Positions 1 to 7,555 of a DNA stretch of 11,091 bases are shown here, piece by piece. Source of the DNA: Bacteroidales bacterium. Its GTDB lineage: Bacteria > Bacteroidota > Bacteroidia > Bacteroidales > F082. A program made the position numbers and the translations under genes. The notes under the pieces were generated by a model. It worked only from the letters and a program-made list of their open reading frames with translations, was not told where the DNA came from and searched no databases. The stretch covers positions 1-11,091 of the forward strand of contig CAAGMM010000394.1 of NCBI GenBank assembly GCA_900771045.1. The letters run 5' to 3'. Every line of letters starts with the position of its first letter. Position 1 is the stretch's first letter.

Positions 1-31
1 ATTTTTTAATTTTTATTTTCTGTTAATTCTT

Positions 32-2683
32 TTAATCTATTGAGCCTCCTATTGAGAAATGGAACTGGCTTCCATTGGCGTTGGAGAGTCCGGGGATGTC
101 GTCGAAGCCGTAGCCCCAGTCCAATCCGAGCATACCGAACATCGGCAGGTAGATCCTCACGCCGAGTCCGGCGGAGCGATAGACGTCGAACGGGTTGAAC
201 GTGTCGATGCCGAGCCAGCAGTTGCCGGCTTCGAGGAACGACAGTGCGTATATCGTGGCGCTTGGGTTGAGTGACAAGGGGTAGCGGAGTTCCATGGTAT
301 ATTTTGCGAAGATGTTTCCGCCGGTGTTCGTGTTGTTGGCGTAGTTCGGCGTGAGTGACTCGTTGCTGTAGCCCCTCATCGCCACGATTTCGCGGCCGTC
401 TAAGTTGGTGCTGCTCGTGATGCCGTCGCCGCCTAAGTAGAAGCGTTGGAACGGCGTGACCCCGATCTGGTCGTTGTAATAACCGAGGTATCCGAACCTG
501 ATGCGGCTCATCATGACGAGTTTGTCGGCGACTTCGTTGTACCAAGCGATTTTGAACTTCCATTTGTGGAATTCGACCCATTTGTACATCTCGTCCTCCC
601 TCTGCGTCTTTTTCGGATATTCCTTTTCGAAGTCTTCCCCGCTGATAAGGGAGTAGGGTGGTGTGAGCTCCAACGAGAGCAGGAACTCGGATCCGTAACG
701 CGGGTAAATGGGCTGGCTTACGGAGTTGCGGCCGAGCGTGATGTTGTAGCCGATGACGTTAAATTCGCCTGAACCGGTTCCGAAATTGAATATCGTCGTG
801 TAATTTTTCAGGCTGTACCTGATGAGGTTGATGCCGTTGTACATCGTGAAATAGTCGTCAGGCCATTTCATCCTTTTGCCGATGCCGAAGGAGATTCCCG
901 TCGTCATAAACCTCGCGTAGCTGTCGCTTGACTTCGAGTATCCGTTGGTGTATATCGACTGGTAGAGTGAGACCGTCAGGGAATTCGGCTTTTTTCCGCC
1001 CAACCACGGCTCCGTGAACGACAAACCGTAATAAATGTAAGATGTCCCGTATGTCTGCACTCTGAGCGAGAGGCGTTGTCCGTCGCCTGCCGGGATTGGC
1101 CTCCACGCCTTTCCGTTGAAGACGTTGCGCAGCGAGAAGTTGTTCAATGTCAGTCCGAGAGTCAGGATCAGGCGGTTGTATCCCCAGCCCGCCGAAAGCT
1201 CTATCTGGTCTGAAGAAGTCTCTTCAACCTGGTAATTGATGTCAACGGTGCCGTCAACGGGGTCGGGCTTGATTTCGGGGTTGATCGTTTCCGCGTTGAA
1301 ATAGCCGAGTGTGGCCATTTCGCGGATAGTCCTGATGACGTCGGAGCGGCTGTACAGCTGTCCTGGCTTGGTGTATATCTCGCGGAGGATGACGTGGTCG
1401 TTGGTTTTGGTGTTCCCTTCGACGGAAATGCGTTTGATGTGTGCCTGTTCTCCTTCGTGCATCCTTATCTCAAGGTCGATGCTGTCGTTTTCCACGTTGA
1501 CTTCCACGGGGTCCACGCTGAAGAAAAGATAGCCGTCGTCCATATATAATGAGGAGATGTCGTAATTGGCCTCGTCGTATGTCAGGCTCGCCATCAGTTT
1601 TTCCTGGTTATAGACGTCGCCCTTCTTGATGTTGAGGATGGCGTTGAGCGTCGCTGTGTCGTGCTTGGTGTTTCCGACCCAGCTGATGTTTCGGAAGTAG
1701 TATTTGTCGCCTTCGTCTATCTTAAGTGCGATTCCGATGTTCTTGTCGTCCATCACATAGACTGAATCCGATATGATTCTCGCGTCACGGTAGCCTTCCG
1801 CGTTGTATTTCTGTATGATGGCTTTCTTGTCGTCTTCGTAGTTTTTCTCGTCAAATCTTGACGAGTTGAAGATGCGCGGCCTGTAGTTTTCCGCAAAATA
1901 GTCGTATATCTCGTTGAGTCCTTCCCGCGGCTTGAGCCTGACGAAGTCCCAGAAGCTGTTTACAATAGTGCTTCCCAATGGTCTTAGCGGGTCGAATTTG
2001 CCCCTCACCTTGGTTTCCTTCATCGCCCTGCGCACCTGGTTGTCGGAGAGTACGTCGTTGCCGTCGATGACAATCTCTCCGATTTTAACCTTCGCCTTCC
2101 TGTCGATGTCGAAAGTCAGATTGACGTAGTCGCCGCGCGTGGTGTCCTGAACCGATAACACATTGACTTCCGCATTAAGGAAGCCTTTGTCCGCAAAATA
2201 TTGATAGATAATGTTTTTCGTCTTCGATAATGTATGTTCCGTGGCGATGTCGCCTCTCGTCAGGTGTATCTTTTTGCGTAATTCTTCAACCTCCGAACGT
2301 TTCGCCCCCTTGAACGAGAATTTTGCTATCCTCGGGCGCTCTTTGGTGTCGATGTTGAGGAAGATTTTCTTACCGATTTTCTGTGTGCACGAGATGCTGA
2401 CGTCCTCAAAAAATCCTTGTTCCCACAGTTTCCTGATGGCTTCGGTTACTTCTTCTCCGGGCACCTTTATCGTCGCGCCGACTTGAAGTCCGGAAATCAT
2501 AATGAGGATGTTCGGGTCGAGGTATTCCGTTCCGGTCACGGTGATTCCGCCGATCTCGTATTCGCGCGGCGTGGTGTAGTCGAAGTCGTCGTTGCCGGCT
2601 CCGACGTGTATCTGCGCCGGAAGTGTGACCGCGAGCATCACAAATACAGTTAGAAATAATATTTTAAGTCTTGAAAGAGTCAT
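32..2683 (-). CDS. bamA: Outer membrane protein assembly factor BamA
   Basis: BamA is the central, essential subunit of the BAM machine, which folds and inserts beta-barrel proteins into the outer membrane. The 883-residue product has a signal peptide (residues 1-23, cleavage after LPA). Five POTRA domains follow, at roughly 42-118, 119-198, 199-328, 329-414 and 415-495. From about 496 to the end the sequence alternates aromatic and polar residues, as in a 16-strand barrel. The conserved loop-6 motif appears as MRGYSNESLTP (RGY at 770-772). POTRA3 carries an insertion of about 50 residues (226-276) between its first helix and the conserved YNAEGYRDA stretch. The chain ends in FHFSIGGSID rather than in an aromatic residue. 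The ATG lies 6 bp after the uppS stop, so the gene is probably co-transcribed and translationally linked with uppS. No SD is visible; the leader is A-rich. The assignment is secure; the domain limits are estimates made by eye. Confidence 0.97.
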   Translation of the reverse strand: MTLSRLKILFLTVFVMLAVTLPAQIHVGAGNDDFDYTTPREYEIGGITVTGTEYLDPNILIMISGLQVGATIKVPGEEVTEAIRKLWEQGFFEDVSISCTQKIGKKIFLNIDTKERPRIAKFSFKGAKRSEVEELRKKIHLTRGDIATEHTLSKTKNIIYQYFADKGFLNAEVNVLSVQDTTRGDYVNLTFDIDRKAKVKIGEIVIDGNDVLSDNQVRRAMKETKVRGKFDPLRPLGSTIVNSFWDFVRLKPREGLNEIYDYFAENYRPRIFNSSRFDEKNYEDDKKAIIQKYNAEGYRDARIISDSVYVMDDKNIGIALKIDEGDKYYFRNISWVGNTKHDTATLNAILNIKKGDVYNQEKLMASLTYDEANYDISSLYMDDGYLFFSVDPVEVNVENDSIDLEIRMHEGEQAHIKRISVEGNTKTNDHVILREIYTKPGQLYSRSDVIRTIREMATLGYFNAETINPEIKPDPVDGTVDINYQVEETSSDQIELSAGWGYNRLILTLGLTLNNFSLRNVFNGKAWRPIPAGDGQRLSLRVQTYGTSYIYYGLSFTEPWLGGKKPNSLTVSLYQSIYTNGYSKSSDSYARFMTTGISFGIGKRMKWPDDYFTMYNGINLIRYSLKNYTTIFNFGTGSGEFNVIGYNITLGRNSVSQPIYPRYGSEFLLSLELTPPYSLISGEDFEKEYPKKTQREDEMYKWVEFHKWKFKIAWYNEVADKLVMMSRIRFGYLGYYNDQIGVTPFQRFYLGGDGITSSTNLDGREIVAMRGYSNESLTPNYANNTNTGGNIFAKYTMELRYPLSLNPSATIYALSFLEAGNCWLGIDTFNPFDVYRSAGLGVRIYLPMFGMLGLDWGYGFDDIPGLSNANGSQFHFSIGGSID

Positions 2684-2689
2684 CTTTAT

Positions 2690-3421
2690 TTATTTCGTGG
2701 TGCCGAAGCGCCTGTCTCGTTTTTGATATTCTGAGATTGCCTGGATCAGGTCTTCCTTTCTGAAGTCGGGCCACAACTTGTCGGTAAAGTAAAGTTCCGT
2801 GTAGGCTGCCTGCCATAGGAAGAAGTTGCTGATTCTCAATTCTCCGCTCGTCCTTATCAGGAGGTCCGGGTCGGGAATGCCCGCCATCGACAAGTATGAC
2901 GAAATCGTGTCTTCGTTGACTTTCGATGCGTTGAGGCGTCCGTTTCCGGCATCTTCGGCGATGCGTTTGACGGCCTGCGTGATGTCCCAGCGTCCCGAAT
3001 AGCTCAGACATACGTTCAATGTCATACGACTGCCGTGCTTCGTTTTTTCGATTACTTCGGCGAGGCGTGTCCTGTTGTCTTCCGGAAGCCGTGCCGTGTC
3101 GCCCGTCGTGATGAGCCTTATGTCGTTGTCAAGCAGTGTCTTAGTCTCCTTTTTTATAGTTTCAGACAGTAACCTCATCAGTCCGGAGACTTCGTCTTCC
3201 GGGCGGTTCCAGTTCTCCGTCGAGAAGGCGTATAACGACAGGTACTTTATCCCGAGTTCCGCTGCCGCCGTGACTGTTTGCCTGACGGCTTCGACGGCGT
3301 TCTGATGGCCGAAGATACGCATCATACCCTGTTTTTTCGCCCAACGCCCGTTGCCGTCCATAATGACGGCCACGTGCTGTGGCAGTCTCGTCATATCTAT
3401 ATTTTCGGTCAGTTTATCCAT
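2690..3421 (-). CDS. uppS: Isoprenyl transferase (undecaprenyl diphosphate synthase)
   Basis: This cytosolic cis-prenyltransferase adds isopentenyl units in cis to farnesyl diphosphate. The product is undecaprenyl diphosphate, precursor of the lipid carrier for peptidoglycan, O-antigen and capsule subunits. At 243 residues it has the family's usual length. Family motifs are all present in order: HVAVIMDGNGRWAKKQG near the N-terminus (catalytic Asp22 of MDGNGRWA), GHQNAVEAVR, LSLYAFSTENWNRP, then PDLLIRTSGELRISNFFLWQ and YTELYFTDKLWPDF near the C-terminus (substrate-binding Arg and the conserved aromatic/acidic residues). It starts 12 bp after the DUF6089 gene stop and ends 6 bp before bamA, which places it mid-operon. 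The leader AAAGAGAAG just before the ATG is a weak purine-rich ribosome site. Function is certain; the exact product chain length is inferred from family. Confidence 0.97.
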   Translation of the reverse strand: MDKLTENIDMTRLPQHVAVIMDGNGRWAKKQGMMRIFGHQNAVEAVRQTVTAAAELGIKYLSLYAFSTENWNRPEDEVSGLMRLLSETIKKETKTLLDNDIRLITTGDTARLPEDNRTRLAEVIEKTKHGSRMTLNVCLSYSGRWDITQAVKRIAEDAGNGRLNASKVNEDTISSYLSMAGIPDPDLLIRTSGELRISNFFLWQAAYTELYFTDKLWPDFRKEDLIQAISEYQKRDRRFGTTK

Positions 3422-3433
3422 CTTCTCTTTAGT

Positions 3434-4207
3434 TTATATGTCTTTGTCGCAAATATTTCCCGTCGGGAGCACTATTTTGTATGTCAATGACGCTCCGATG
3501 TACGAAAACCAGTCTGTGGTGTCTTTGTTTCCTCTTTGGACGCCGGCGGGGTAGTGTCCTGTCGGGTCTGTGTAGTCGTGTCCGTTGACGACGGCGTGTT
3601 TTTCGGGATAGAGTCCGTGCACGTCGTCAAGATAATCGGTGAATGTCTTGTTCATACGCCATTCCAAAGCGAGGCAGATCCTTTTTGAGACGCTGCACTT
3701 CATTCCGACGCCGAACGGTATTGTGAGCGCCAAAGTCGAATAAGATTCGCCTTCAGTATGAAGATTTGACAATGTCGTGCCGTCCATGGCCTTCGGCGTG
3801 AACATAACGAACCCTATTCCGCCCAAAATGTACGGCGATATGAAGTTTTTCCTGCTGCCGGTCTTGTAGTTGAAGAAGTTGAATTCCGCCACAAGGCTGA
3901 AGTCGTTGATGTTCGTCTTGAAGTCGAGGCCTCTTTCTTCGCGGTACTTGACCTTGGCATCGCTTCCCTCGATATTTAAGTTGTTATAAGACAGACGAAA
4001 AGCCCACCGCGAACTCTGATAGTAGCGTGCGAGTGCGCCCCAACACATCTGGGTCTCGTCAAACACCTTGTTCGGATTGATGTCTCCCATATAGAACGAC
4101 GCGCCGCCGGTAAGCCCGATTTCAATAACCTGGGCGTTGCCACTCGTAGGAATGGCAAGCACCATAATCATTAAAATCAAAAAACAGCGTCCGTTCATTT
4201 TCTTCAT
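3434..4207 (-). CDS. DUF6089-type outer-membrane beta-barrel protein
   Basis: The 257-residue protein has a signal peptide (MKKMNGRCFLILMIMVLAI; likely cleavage after GNA at residue 25). A chain rich in alternating aromatic and polar residues follows, with glycine turns such as GLTGGASFYMGD, SPYILGGIGFVMF and TIPFGVGMKC. This pattern fits a small outer-membrane beta-barrel. The overall pattern and the conserved DWFSYIGASLTYKI segment near the C-terminus match the Bacteroidota DUF6089 family, related in style to PorT-like barrels. No enzymatic motif is visible and its function is unknown. It is the first gene of a tight run with uppS and bamA and has a strong promoter directly upstream. That suggests, by inference only, a role tied to envelope or outer-membrane biogenesis. 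A second ATG three codons downstream (4198) is possible, but the basic KKM start makes the better signal peptide. Confidence 0.85.
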   Translation of the reverse strand: MKKMNGRCFLILMIMVLAIPTSGNAQVIEIGLTGGASFYMGDINPNKVFDETQMCWGALARYYQSSRWAFRLSYNNLNIEGSDAKVKYREERGLDFKTNINDFSLVAEFNFFNYKTGSRKNFISPYILGGIGFVMFTPKAMDGTTLSNLHTEGESYSTLALTIPFGVGMKCSVSKRICLALEWRMNKTFTDYLDDVHGLYPEKHAVVNGHDYTDPTGHYPAGVQRGNKDTTDWFSYIGASLTYKIVLPTGNICDKDI

Positions 4208-4242
4208 CTGAAAAAAGAATTTTTCTAATTTGTAATAAACGA

Positions 4243-4273
4243 CAAAATTACGAATTTATTTCCTTTGTTCAAA
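4243..4273 (-). promoter_or_regulatory. Bacteroidota-type promoter for DUF6089-uppS-bamA
   Basis: Read on the minus strand, a -33 element TTTG (4273-4270) is followed by 19 bp and a perfect -7 element TAATTTTG (4250-4243). This matches the Bacteroidota primary sigma consensus TTTG-N19..21-TAnnTTTG. Transcription would begin near 4236, about 30 nt ahead of the ATG at 4207. A small A/T-rich hairpin (4210-4225, stem GAAAAA/TTTTTC) falls in that leader, right beside the start codon. This is the best promoter match in the window apart from the divergent pair at 10.9 kb. Confidence 0.7.
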
Positions 4274-4348
4274 CTATTTTTTCCTTATTTGAAGGGTTGA
4301 AGGCTGGTTTTGTGAATAAAAATATTATCAATCAGTGATTTATGCTTA

Positions 4349-4376
4349 TTTTTTTCGTGTTTTCGCAAGAAAAAAA
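4349..4376 (-). terminator. Possible weak A/T-rich terminator after nadK
   Basis: An inverted repeat pairs seven T and one C (4349-4356) with one G and seven A (4369-4376). It has an inner TG/CA pair and one mismatch. It lies 70-97 nt beyond the nadK stop and could act in either direction. The stem has almost no GC, so it is a weak candidate. No better hairpin was seen in the 238-bp gap 4208-4445, so read-through from nadK into the DUF6089 operon is possible. Confidence 0.3.
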
Positions 4377-4445
4377 TCAACAATCGCCAATCAAGATGGG
4401 TTCTGTAAATTTCACGAAGTGCAACAAAACACCCCCGGTTGCCTC

Positions 4446-5321
4446 TTATCTCGTCCTGACGTCTTCTCCCCAGAGGAGTTTTTTCCTGATGGTGTCGAAG
4501 AAATGCGAGTTTTCGGGGACGGCCATATTGAAGTCGAAGTCGTTTCTCCTGATGATGAGTTTTTGAGGCGCGTCGATGTTGATGATACGGCTGTCTAAAC
4601 TCAACGCGAAGGCGTTTTGGCGGCTTTCGACCAATATTGACACCACGCTGTCGTTTGGAATGACGACGGGGCGGAGTGTGAGGTTGTGGGCGGCGATAGG
4701 CGTTATGATGAAGCTGTTCGTCTCCGGCGTGACGATCGGGCCTCCAGCGCTCAACGAATAGGCCGTCGAACCTGTCGGAGTCGCCACGATGAGGCCGTCG
4801 CCCCTGTATGTCGCGAGCTGCGTGTCGTCAACACTCACCGTGACCGTTATCAGGCTGCCGGTGTCGCGCCTCTGTACAGCGATCTCGTTGAGTCCGTAGT
4901 TGATGTCGCCGAAGACATTTTCCGGACTCTCAAGACGAATCATTGCACGCCTCTGGATGCTGAACCTGCCCTGCGTTATCTCATCTAATGTGTCGAGTGC
5001 GTCCTCCGCCGATGTGGCCGAAAGAAAGCCGAGATGCCCCGTGTTTATCCCCATCACGGGAATGCCGCTGTCGCCGACGAGGGGCACGGTGTCTAAAAGC
5101 GTCCCGTCTCCGCCGAAAGACAATATGATGTCGGCATCGACATCCGCTCCGGGGGAAACGGTTTCAAGAGACTTCTCCGCAGGTAGGAGATGCCTTATGT
5201 CGGCTTCAAAAGACGCGAAAACGCTTACGTCGGCGCCGTTTTTCAGGAGTTCGGCCACGATGTCGCAGAAAACGGTGTCATAACAGTGGTCGAATTTCTT
5301 TCCGAAAAGGAGTATTCTCAT
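4446..5321 (-). CDS. nadK: NAD kinase
   Basis: NadK phosphorylates NAD to NADP in the cytosol with ATP or polyphosphate, and is the only known route to NADP in most bacteria. The 291-residue product has the family's usual length. It shows the signature GGDGT at residues 70-74 (Asp72 is the catalytic base in the family). This is followed by GINTGHLGFLSA, the NE motif in YGLNEIAVQR, and the glycine-rich GDGLIVATPTGSTAYSLSAGGP segment that binds the nucleotide. The N-terminal half is a Rossmann-like domain and the C-terminal half the beta-sandwich. The ATG lies 12 bp after the DUF4301 stop, with an A-rich leader (AACAATAACAAACG) and no SD, so the two are probably one transcript. The C-terminus (LLWGEDVRTR) is normal. 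Confidence 0.97.
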   Translation of the reverse strand: MRILLFGKKFDHCYDTVFCDIVAELLKNGADVSVFASFEADIRHLLPAEKSLETVSPGADVDADIILSFGGDGTLLDTVPLVGDSGIPVMGINTGHLGFLSATSAEDALDTLDEITQGRFSIQRRAMIRLESPENVFGDINYGLNEIAVQRRDTGSLITVTVSVDDTQLATYRGDGLIVATPTGSTAYSLSAGGPIVTPETNSFIITPIAAHNLTLRPVVIPNDSVVSILVESRQNAFALSLDSRIINIDAPQKLIIRRNDFDFNMAVPENSHFFDTIRKKLLWGEDVRTR

Positions 5322-5333
5322 CGTTTGCGTTTG

Positions 5334-6833
5334 TTATTGTTGATGTGCCTCGCGCAGCAGGTCGTTTACGGTCTTGACGGGGTTGAACGTCGTTGACGGC
5401 ACTTCGGCGAATATCGTTATCCAGTCTGCCATCGCGCCGTTCCACAAGCCCGGAAGCTCCATAGCCTTGAGTTCGCGTCCGTCTTTTGACTTCTTCGAGA
5501 TGAATCCGGCCTCAGGATCGACGAACTGCCTCAGGTCGAAACAGTTCCCTTTGAAGTCTCTCGTCGCACAAACGAGGTCGACGGGGTTGAAATGCGTTGA
5601 TTTTCTGAATATTTCCTCTTGTTGTGCGTCTCCGTGGTTCACCTGCGACGACTCGACGATCTGAAGACTCTTCGCGCCGTCAGCGTCGAAAATCCAATAA
5701 GGGCCGCCTCCGGGTTCGCCCTCGTTTTTCACCATCCCGCAGACACGCATCGGGCGGTTGAGGCGCTCGTATAAAAAGTCCGTCTTTTCGATTTCACTGT
5801 ATGTGGAGAAATAGTCAGGGACATCGACCGAAAGTTTCTCTTTTGCGAAACGCGCGATCTCGTCAAGCTCTTTGTCTGTCAGGTTCCCGGCGTCAAGTAG
5901 CTCCATATATTCAAATGTGCGTTGCTGTAGTTTGAACAGCAGTCCGCACAGGGCTTTCTTGAACCTTATCGTGTCGTCTTTCCTCTTGTCGGGGACGACG
6001 TTGTCGATGTTTTTGATGAACACGACTTCTTTTTTCAGGTCGTTGAGGTTTTCAATCAATGCGCCGTGGCCGCCCGGGCGGAAGACGAGGTTGCCGTCGT
6101 TGTCGCGGAAAGGCTCATTATCAACGGTTGCGGCTATCGTGTCGGTCGATTTCTTCTGTGTGGAGAACGTTATGTTGAATTTTATCCCGAATTTTTCCTC
6201 GTAGGCGGGGGAGAGGAGGCTGGCTGCTTTCTCGAACATTGCGGCGTGTTCCGGCGACACCGTGAAATGTATGTCGCTGATGCCGCAGAGTGCCGCTTCG
6301 ACGAGATGCTCTTCCATTGCGAGACGCGCTCCGTCATCGTATTTGTGAAATTTGAGGAGGCCTTTCGGAAGATTCCCATAATTGAGTCCGTCACCTTCAA
6401 GTAAATTCTTGATAATAGGCTTTATATCGTTGTTTTTCAATAAATTATCAATATCTTCTCCTTTTGATTCAACGACTTGCCTCAAATCGTTGAAGAATGC
6501 GAAACTGCGAATGTTTTCGGCGAATGTCTTGATGTCTTTGTCGTAGTCGCCTCCGTCGGCGAAGGCGAACAGGCTCTTGAACATACGCGATGCCGCTCCT
6601 GATGCCGGCACGAATTTGGCGAGTTTGTAATATTTTTTGTCTTCGTCGAACTTAGCCGTCAGTTCGTTTATCTCGTCTTCGTTGAAGCGGGAGATGCCGC
6701 TGCCTACCGCTGCCGGGGCGGCGAGTCTTGCGAACGGGAATCCTTTTTTGAAGTTAAGAAGCTGTTTCTCAACCTGTTGTTCGTCTATCCCTGCCGCGGC
6801 AAGGACTTGTCTGTCTTGATCACTGATTTTCAT
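5334..6833 (-). CDS. DUF4301 family protein (nucleotidyltransferase-like motifs)
   Basis: The 499-residue soluble protein has no signal peptide or membrane segment. It matches the Bacteroidota DUF4301 family in length and hallmark motifs: KGFPF near residue 30, FVPASGAASRMFK (74-86), HFTVSPEHAAMF (189-200), FRPGGHGALIENLNDL (251-266), IKNIDNVVPD (273-282) and PGGGPYW in the C-terminal third. The function is not established. By eye the order of a Gly/Ala-rich SGAASRM loop, a PGGHGALI loop and a KNIDN segment recalls the nucleotide-binding and uridine/metal-binding loops of UDP-sugar pyrophosphorylases; this is an inference. I chose the start at 6833 (MKISDQDRQ) over the in-frame ATG at 6881. 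The family begins at this position, the extra 16 residues are encoded by terminator-like sequence, and a promoter match (6852-6881) would lie inside the longer form. nadK follows after 12 bp. Confidence 0.88.
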   Translation of the reverse strand: MKISDQDRQVLAAAGIDEQQVEKQLLNFKKGFPFARLAAPAAVGSGISRFNEDEINELTAKFDEDKKYYKLAKFVPASGAASRMFKSLFAFADGGDYDKDIKTFAENIRSFAFFNDLRQVVESKGEDIDNLLKNNDIKPIIKNLLEGDGLNYGNLPKGLLKFHKYDDGARLAMEEHLVEAALCGISDIHFTVSPEHAAMFEKAASLLSPAYEEKFGIKFNITFSTQKKSTDTIAATVDNEPFRDNDGNLVFRPGGHGALIENLNDLKKEVVFIKNIDNVVPDKRKDDTIRFKKALCGLLFKLQQRTFEYMELLDAGNLTDKELDEIARFAKEKLSVDVPDYFSTYSEIEKTDFLYERLNRPMRVCGMVKNEGEPGGGPYWIFDADGAKSLQIVESSQVNHGDAQQEEIFRKSTHFNPVDLVCATRDFKGNCFDLRQFVDPEAGFISKKSKDGRELKAMELPGLWNGAMADWITIFAEVPSTTFNPVKTVNDLLREAHQQ

Positions 6834-6851
6834 AACACTATGTTTATTCGG

Positions 6852-6881
6852 CAAAAATAAAAAAAAAAGAGACACGCACAA
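6852..6881 (-). promoter_or_regulatory. Probable promoter for DUF4301-nadK
   Basis: On the minus strand a -33 TTG (6881-6879, within ATTGTG) is followed by 19 bp and a -7 TATTTTTG (6859-6852), which fits TAnnTTTG exactly. The start would be near 6845, giving a leader of about 12 nt before the ATG at 6833. The -33 element sits in the loop of the upstream terminator hairpin and the -7 in its T-tract, so the low complexity of the T-tract weakens the call. Confidence 0.5.
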
Positions 6882-6892
6882 TGTCTCTTTTT
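6864..6892 (-). terminator. Rho-independent terminator after rubrerythrin gene
   Basis: A perfect 10-bp inverted repeat (AAAAAGAGAC at 6864-6873, GTCTCTTTTT at 6883-6892) encloses a 9-nt loop. On the minus strand it is followed by a run of T interrupted by one A (down to about 6853). It lies 46-74 nt past the rubrerythrin stop codon and should end that transcript. The symmetrical A/T flanks could also stop transcription in the plus direction. Confidence 0.8.
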
Positions 6893-6937
6893 AAATTTTA
6901 TCCGGACTTTTGCGGAAATTATTTGGAAAAACGTCTG

Positions 6938-7483
6938 TTATTTGAAATAACGGTTGTAGAGGCCCTGGAATCCTTTACCGTGACGTGCCTCGTCCTTAGC
7001 CATCTCGTGGACTGTGTCGTGGATGGCGTCGAGGTTGCGTTCCTTGGCGTTGCGTGCGATGCGCATTTTGTCTTCGCAGGCTCCGCATTCGGCGACCATA
7101 CGTTTCTCGAGGTTGGTCTTGGTGTCCCAGACGACTTCTCCGAGGAGTTCGGCGAATTTGGCGCAGTGTTCGGCTTCTTCGAAGGCGTAGCGTTTGAAGG
7201 CTTCGGCGATTTCCGGATAGCCTTCGCGGTCGGCCTGGCGGCTCATAGCGAGATACATTCCGACTTCCGTCGCCTCGCCGAGGAAGTGTGCGTTGAGGTC
7301 CTTAATCATTTCGTCGCCGGTACCTTTGGCGATGCCGATTTCGTGTTCGGTGACAAAGTTGAGGCCTGACTTCTCGTCCAAGACATTCCATTTGACGACC
7401 TGCTTGCATTGCGGGCATCTTTCCGGGGCTTCCTCGCCTTCATAGACGAAACCGCATACCGGGCATACAAATTTCTTCTTCAT
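6938..7483 (-). CDS. Reverse rubrerythrin (rubredoxin-ferritin-like peroxidase)
   Basis: The 181-residue protein has an N-terminal rubredoxin-like iron site, CPVCG (Cys7, Cys10) and CPQCK (Cys23, Cys26). A four-helix ferritin-like diiron domain (about 55-181) follows. Likely diiron ligands are Glu70 (LGEATE), Glu103 and His106 (EEAEH), Glu132 (AECGACE), and Glu165 and His168 (DEARH). Classic rubrerythrin has the rubredoxin domain at the C-terminus; here the order is reversed, as in the clostridial reverse rubrerythrins often annotated as NADH peroxidase. Those enzymes reduce hydrogen peroxide, and in some cases oxygen, using electrons passed from NAD(P)H through a reductase. Presence suggests an anaerobe or microaerotolerant cell. 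The gene stands alone, with its own terminator downstream and a 233-bp A/T-rich gap upstream. The electron donor is not encoded nearby. Confidence 0.95.
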   Translation of the reverse strand: MKKKFVCPVCGFVYEGEEAPERCPQCKQVVKWNVLDEKSGLNFVTEHEIGIAKGTGDEMIKDLNAHFLGEATEVGMYLAMSRQADREGYPEIAEAFKRYAFEEAEHCAKFAELLGEVVWDTKTNLEKRMVAECGACEDKMRIARNAKERNLDAIHDTVHEMAKDEARHGKGFQGLYNRYFK

Positions 7484-7555
7484 AGTGCAGATTTTTTAAC
7501 GATTGATATTGATAATTAAATTTTTACAAAAAAATATCTCTTTAAAAACACCGTG

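Noticed and set aside
6..581. Long Arg/His-rich reading frame on the minus strand within the bamA 3' region, and other long open frames on both strands inside bamA, nadK and DUF4301.
   Set aside because: These are out-of-frame shadows of high-GC third-position coding sequence. Their composition (runs of Arg, His, Pro) is not protein-like and the real genes cover the same bases with clear motifs.
4420..4444. GCAAC...GTTGC inverted repeat just past the nadK stop as its terminator.
   Set aside because: Only 5 bp of stem around a 12-nt loop and no T-tract follows on the minus strand.
6881..7369. 162-codon plus-strand open frame opposite the rubrerythrin gene.
   Set aside because: It is Phe/Val/Gly-rich, has no recognisable domain, and lies entirely antisense to a gene with all metal-ligand motifs intact.
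7503..7514. Direct repeat TTGATATTGATA in the rubrerythrin leader as a PerR- or Fur-like operator.
   Set aside because: It does not form the inverted repeat such regulators need; the sequence is simply A/T-rich and a match of this quality is expected by chance.
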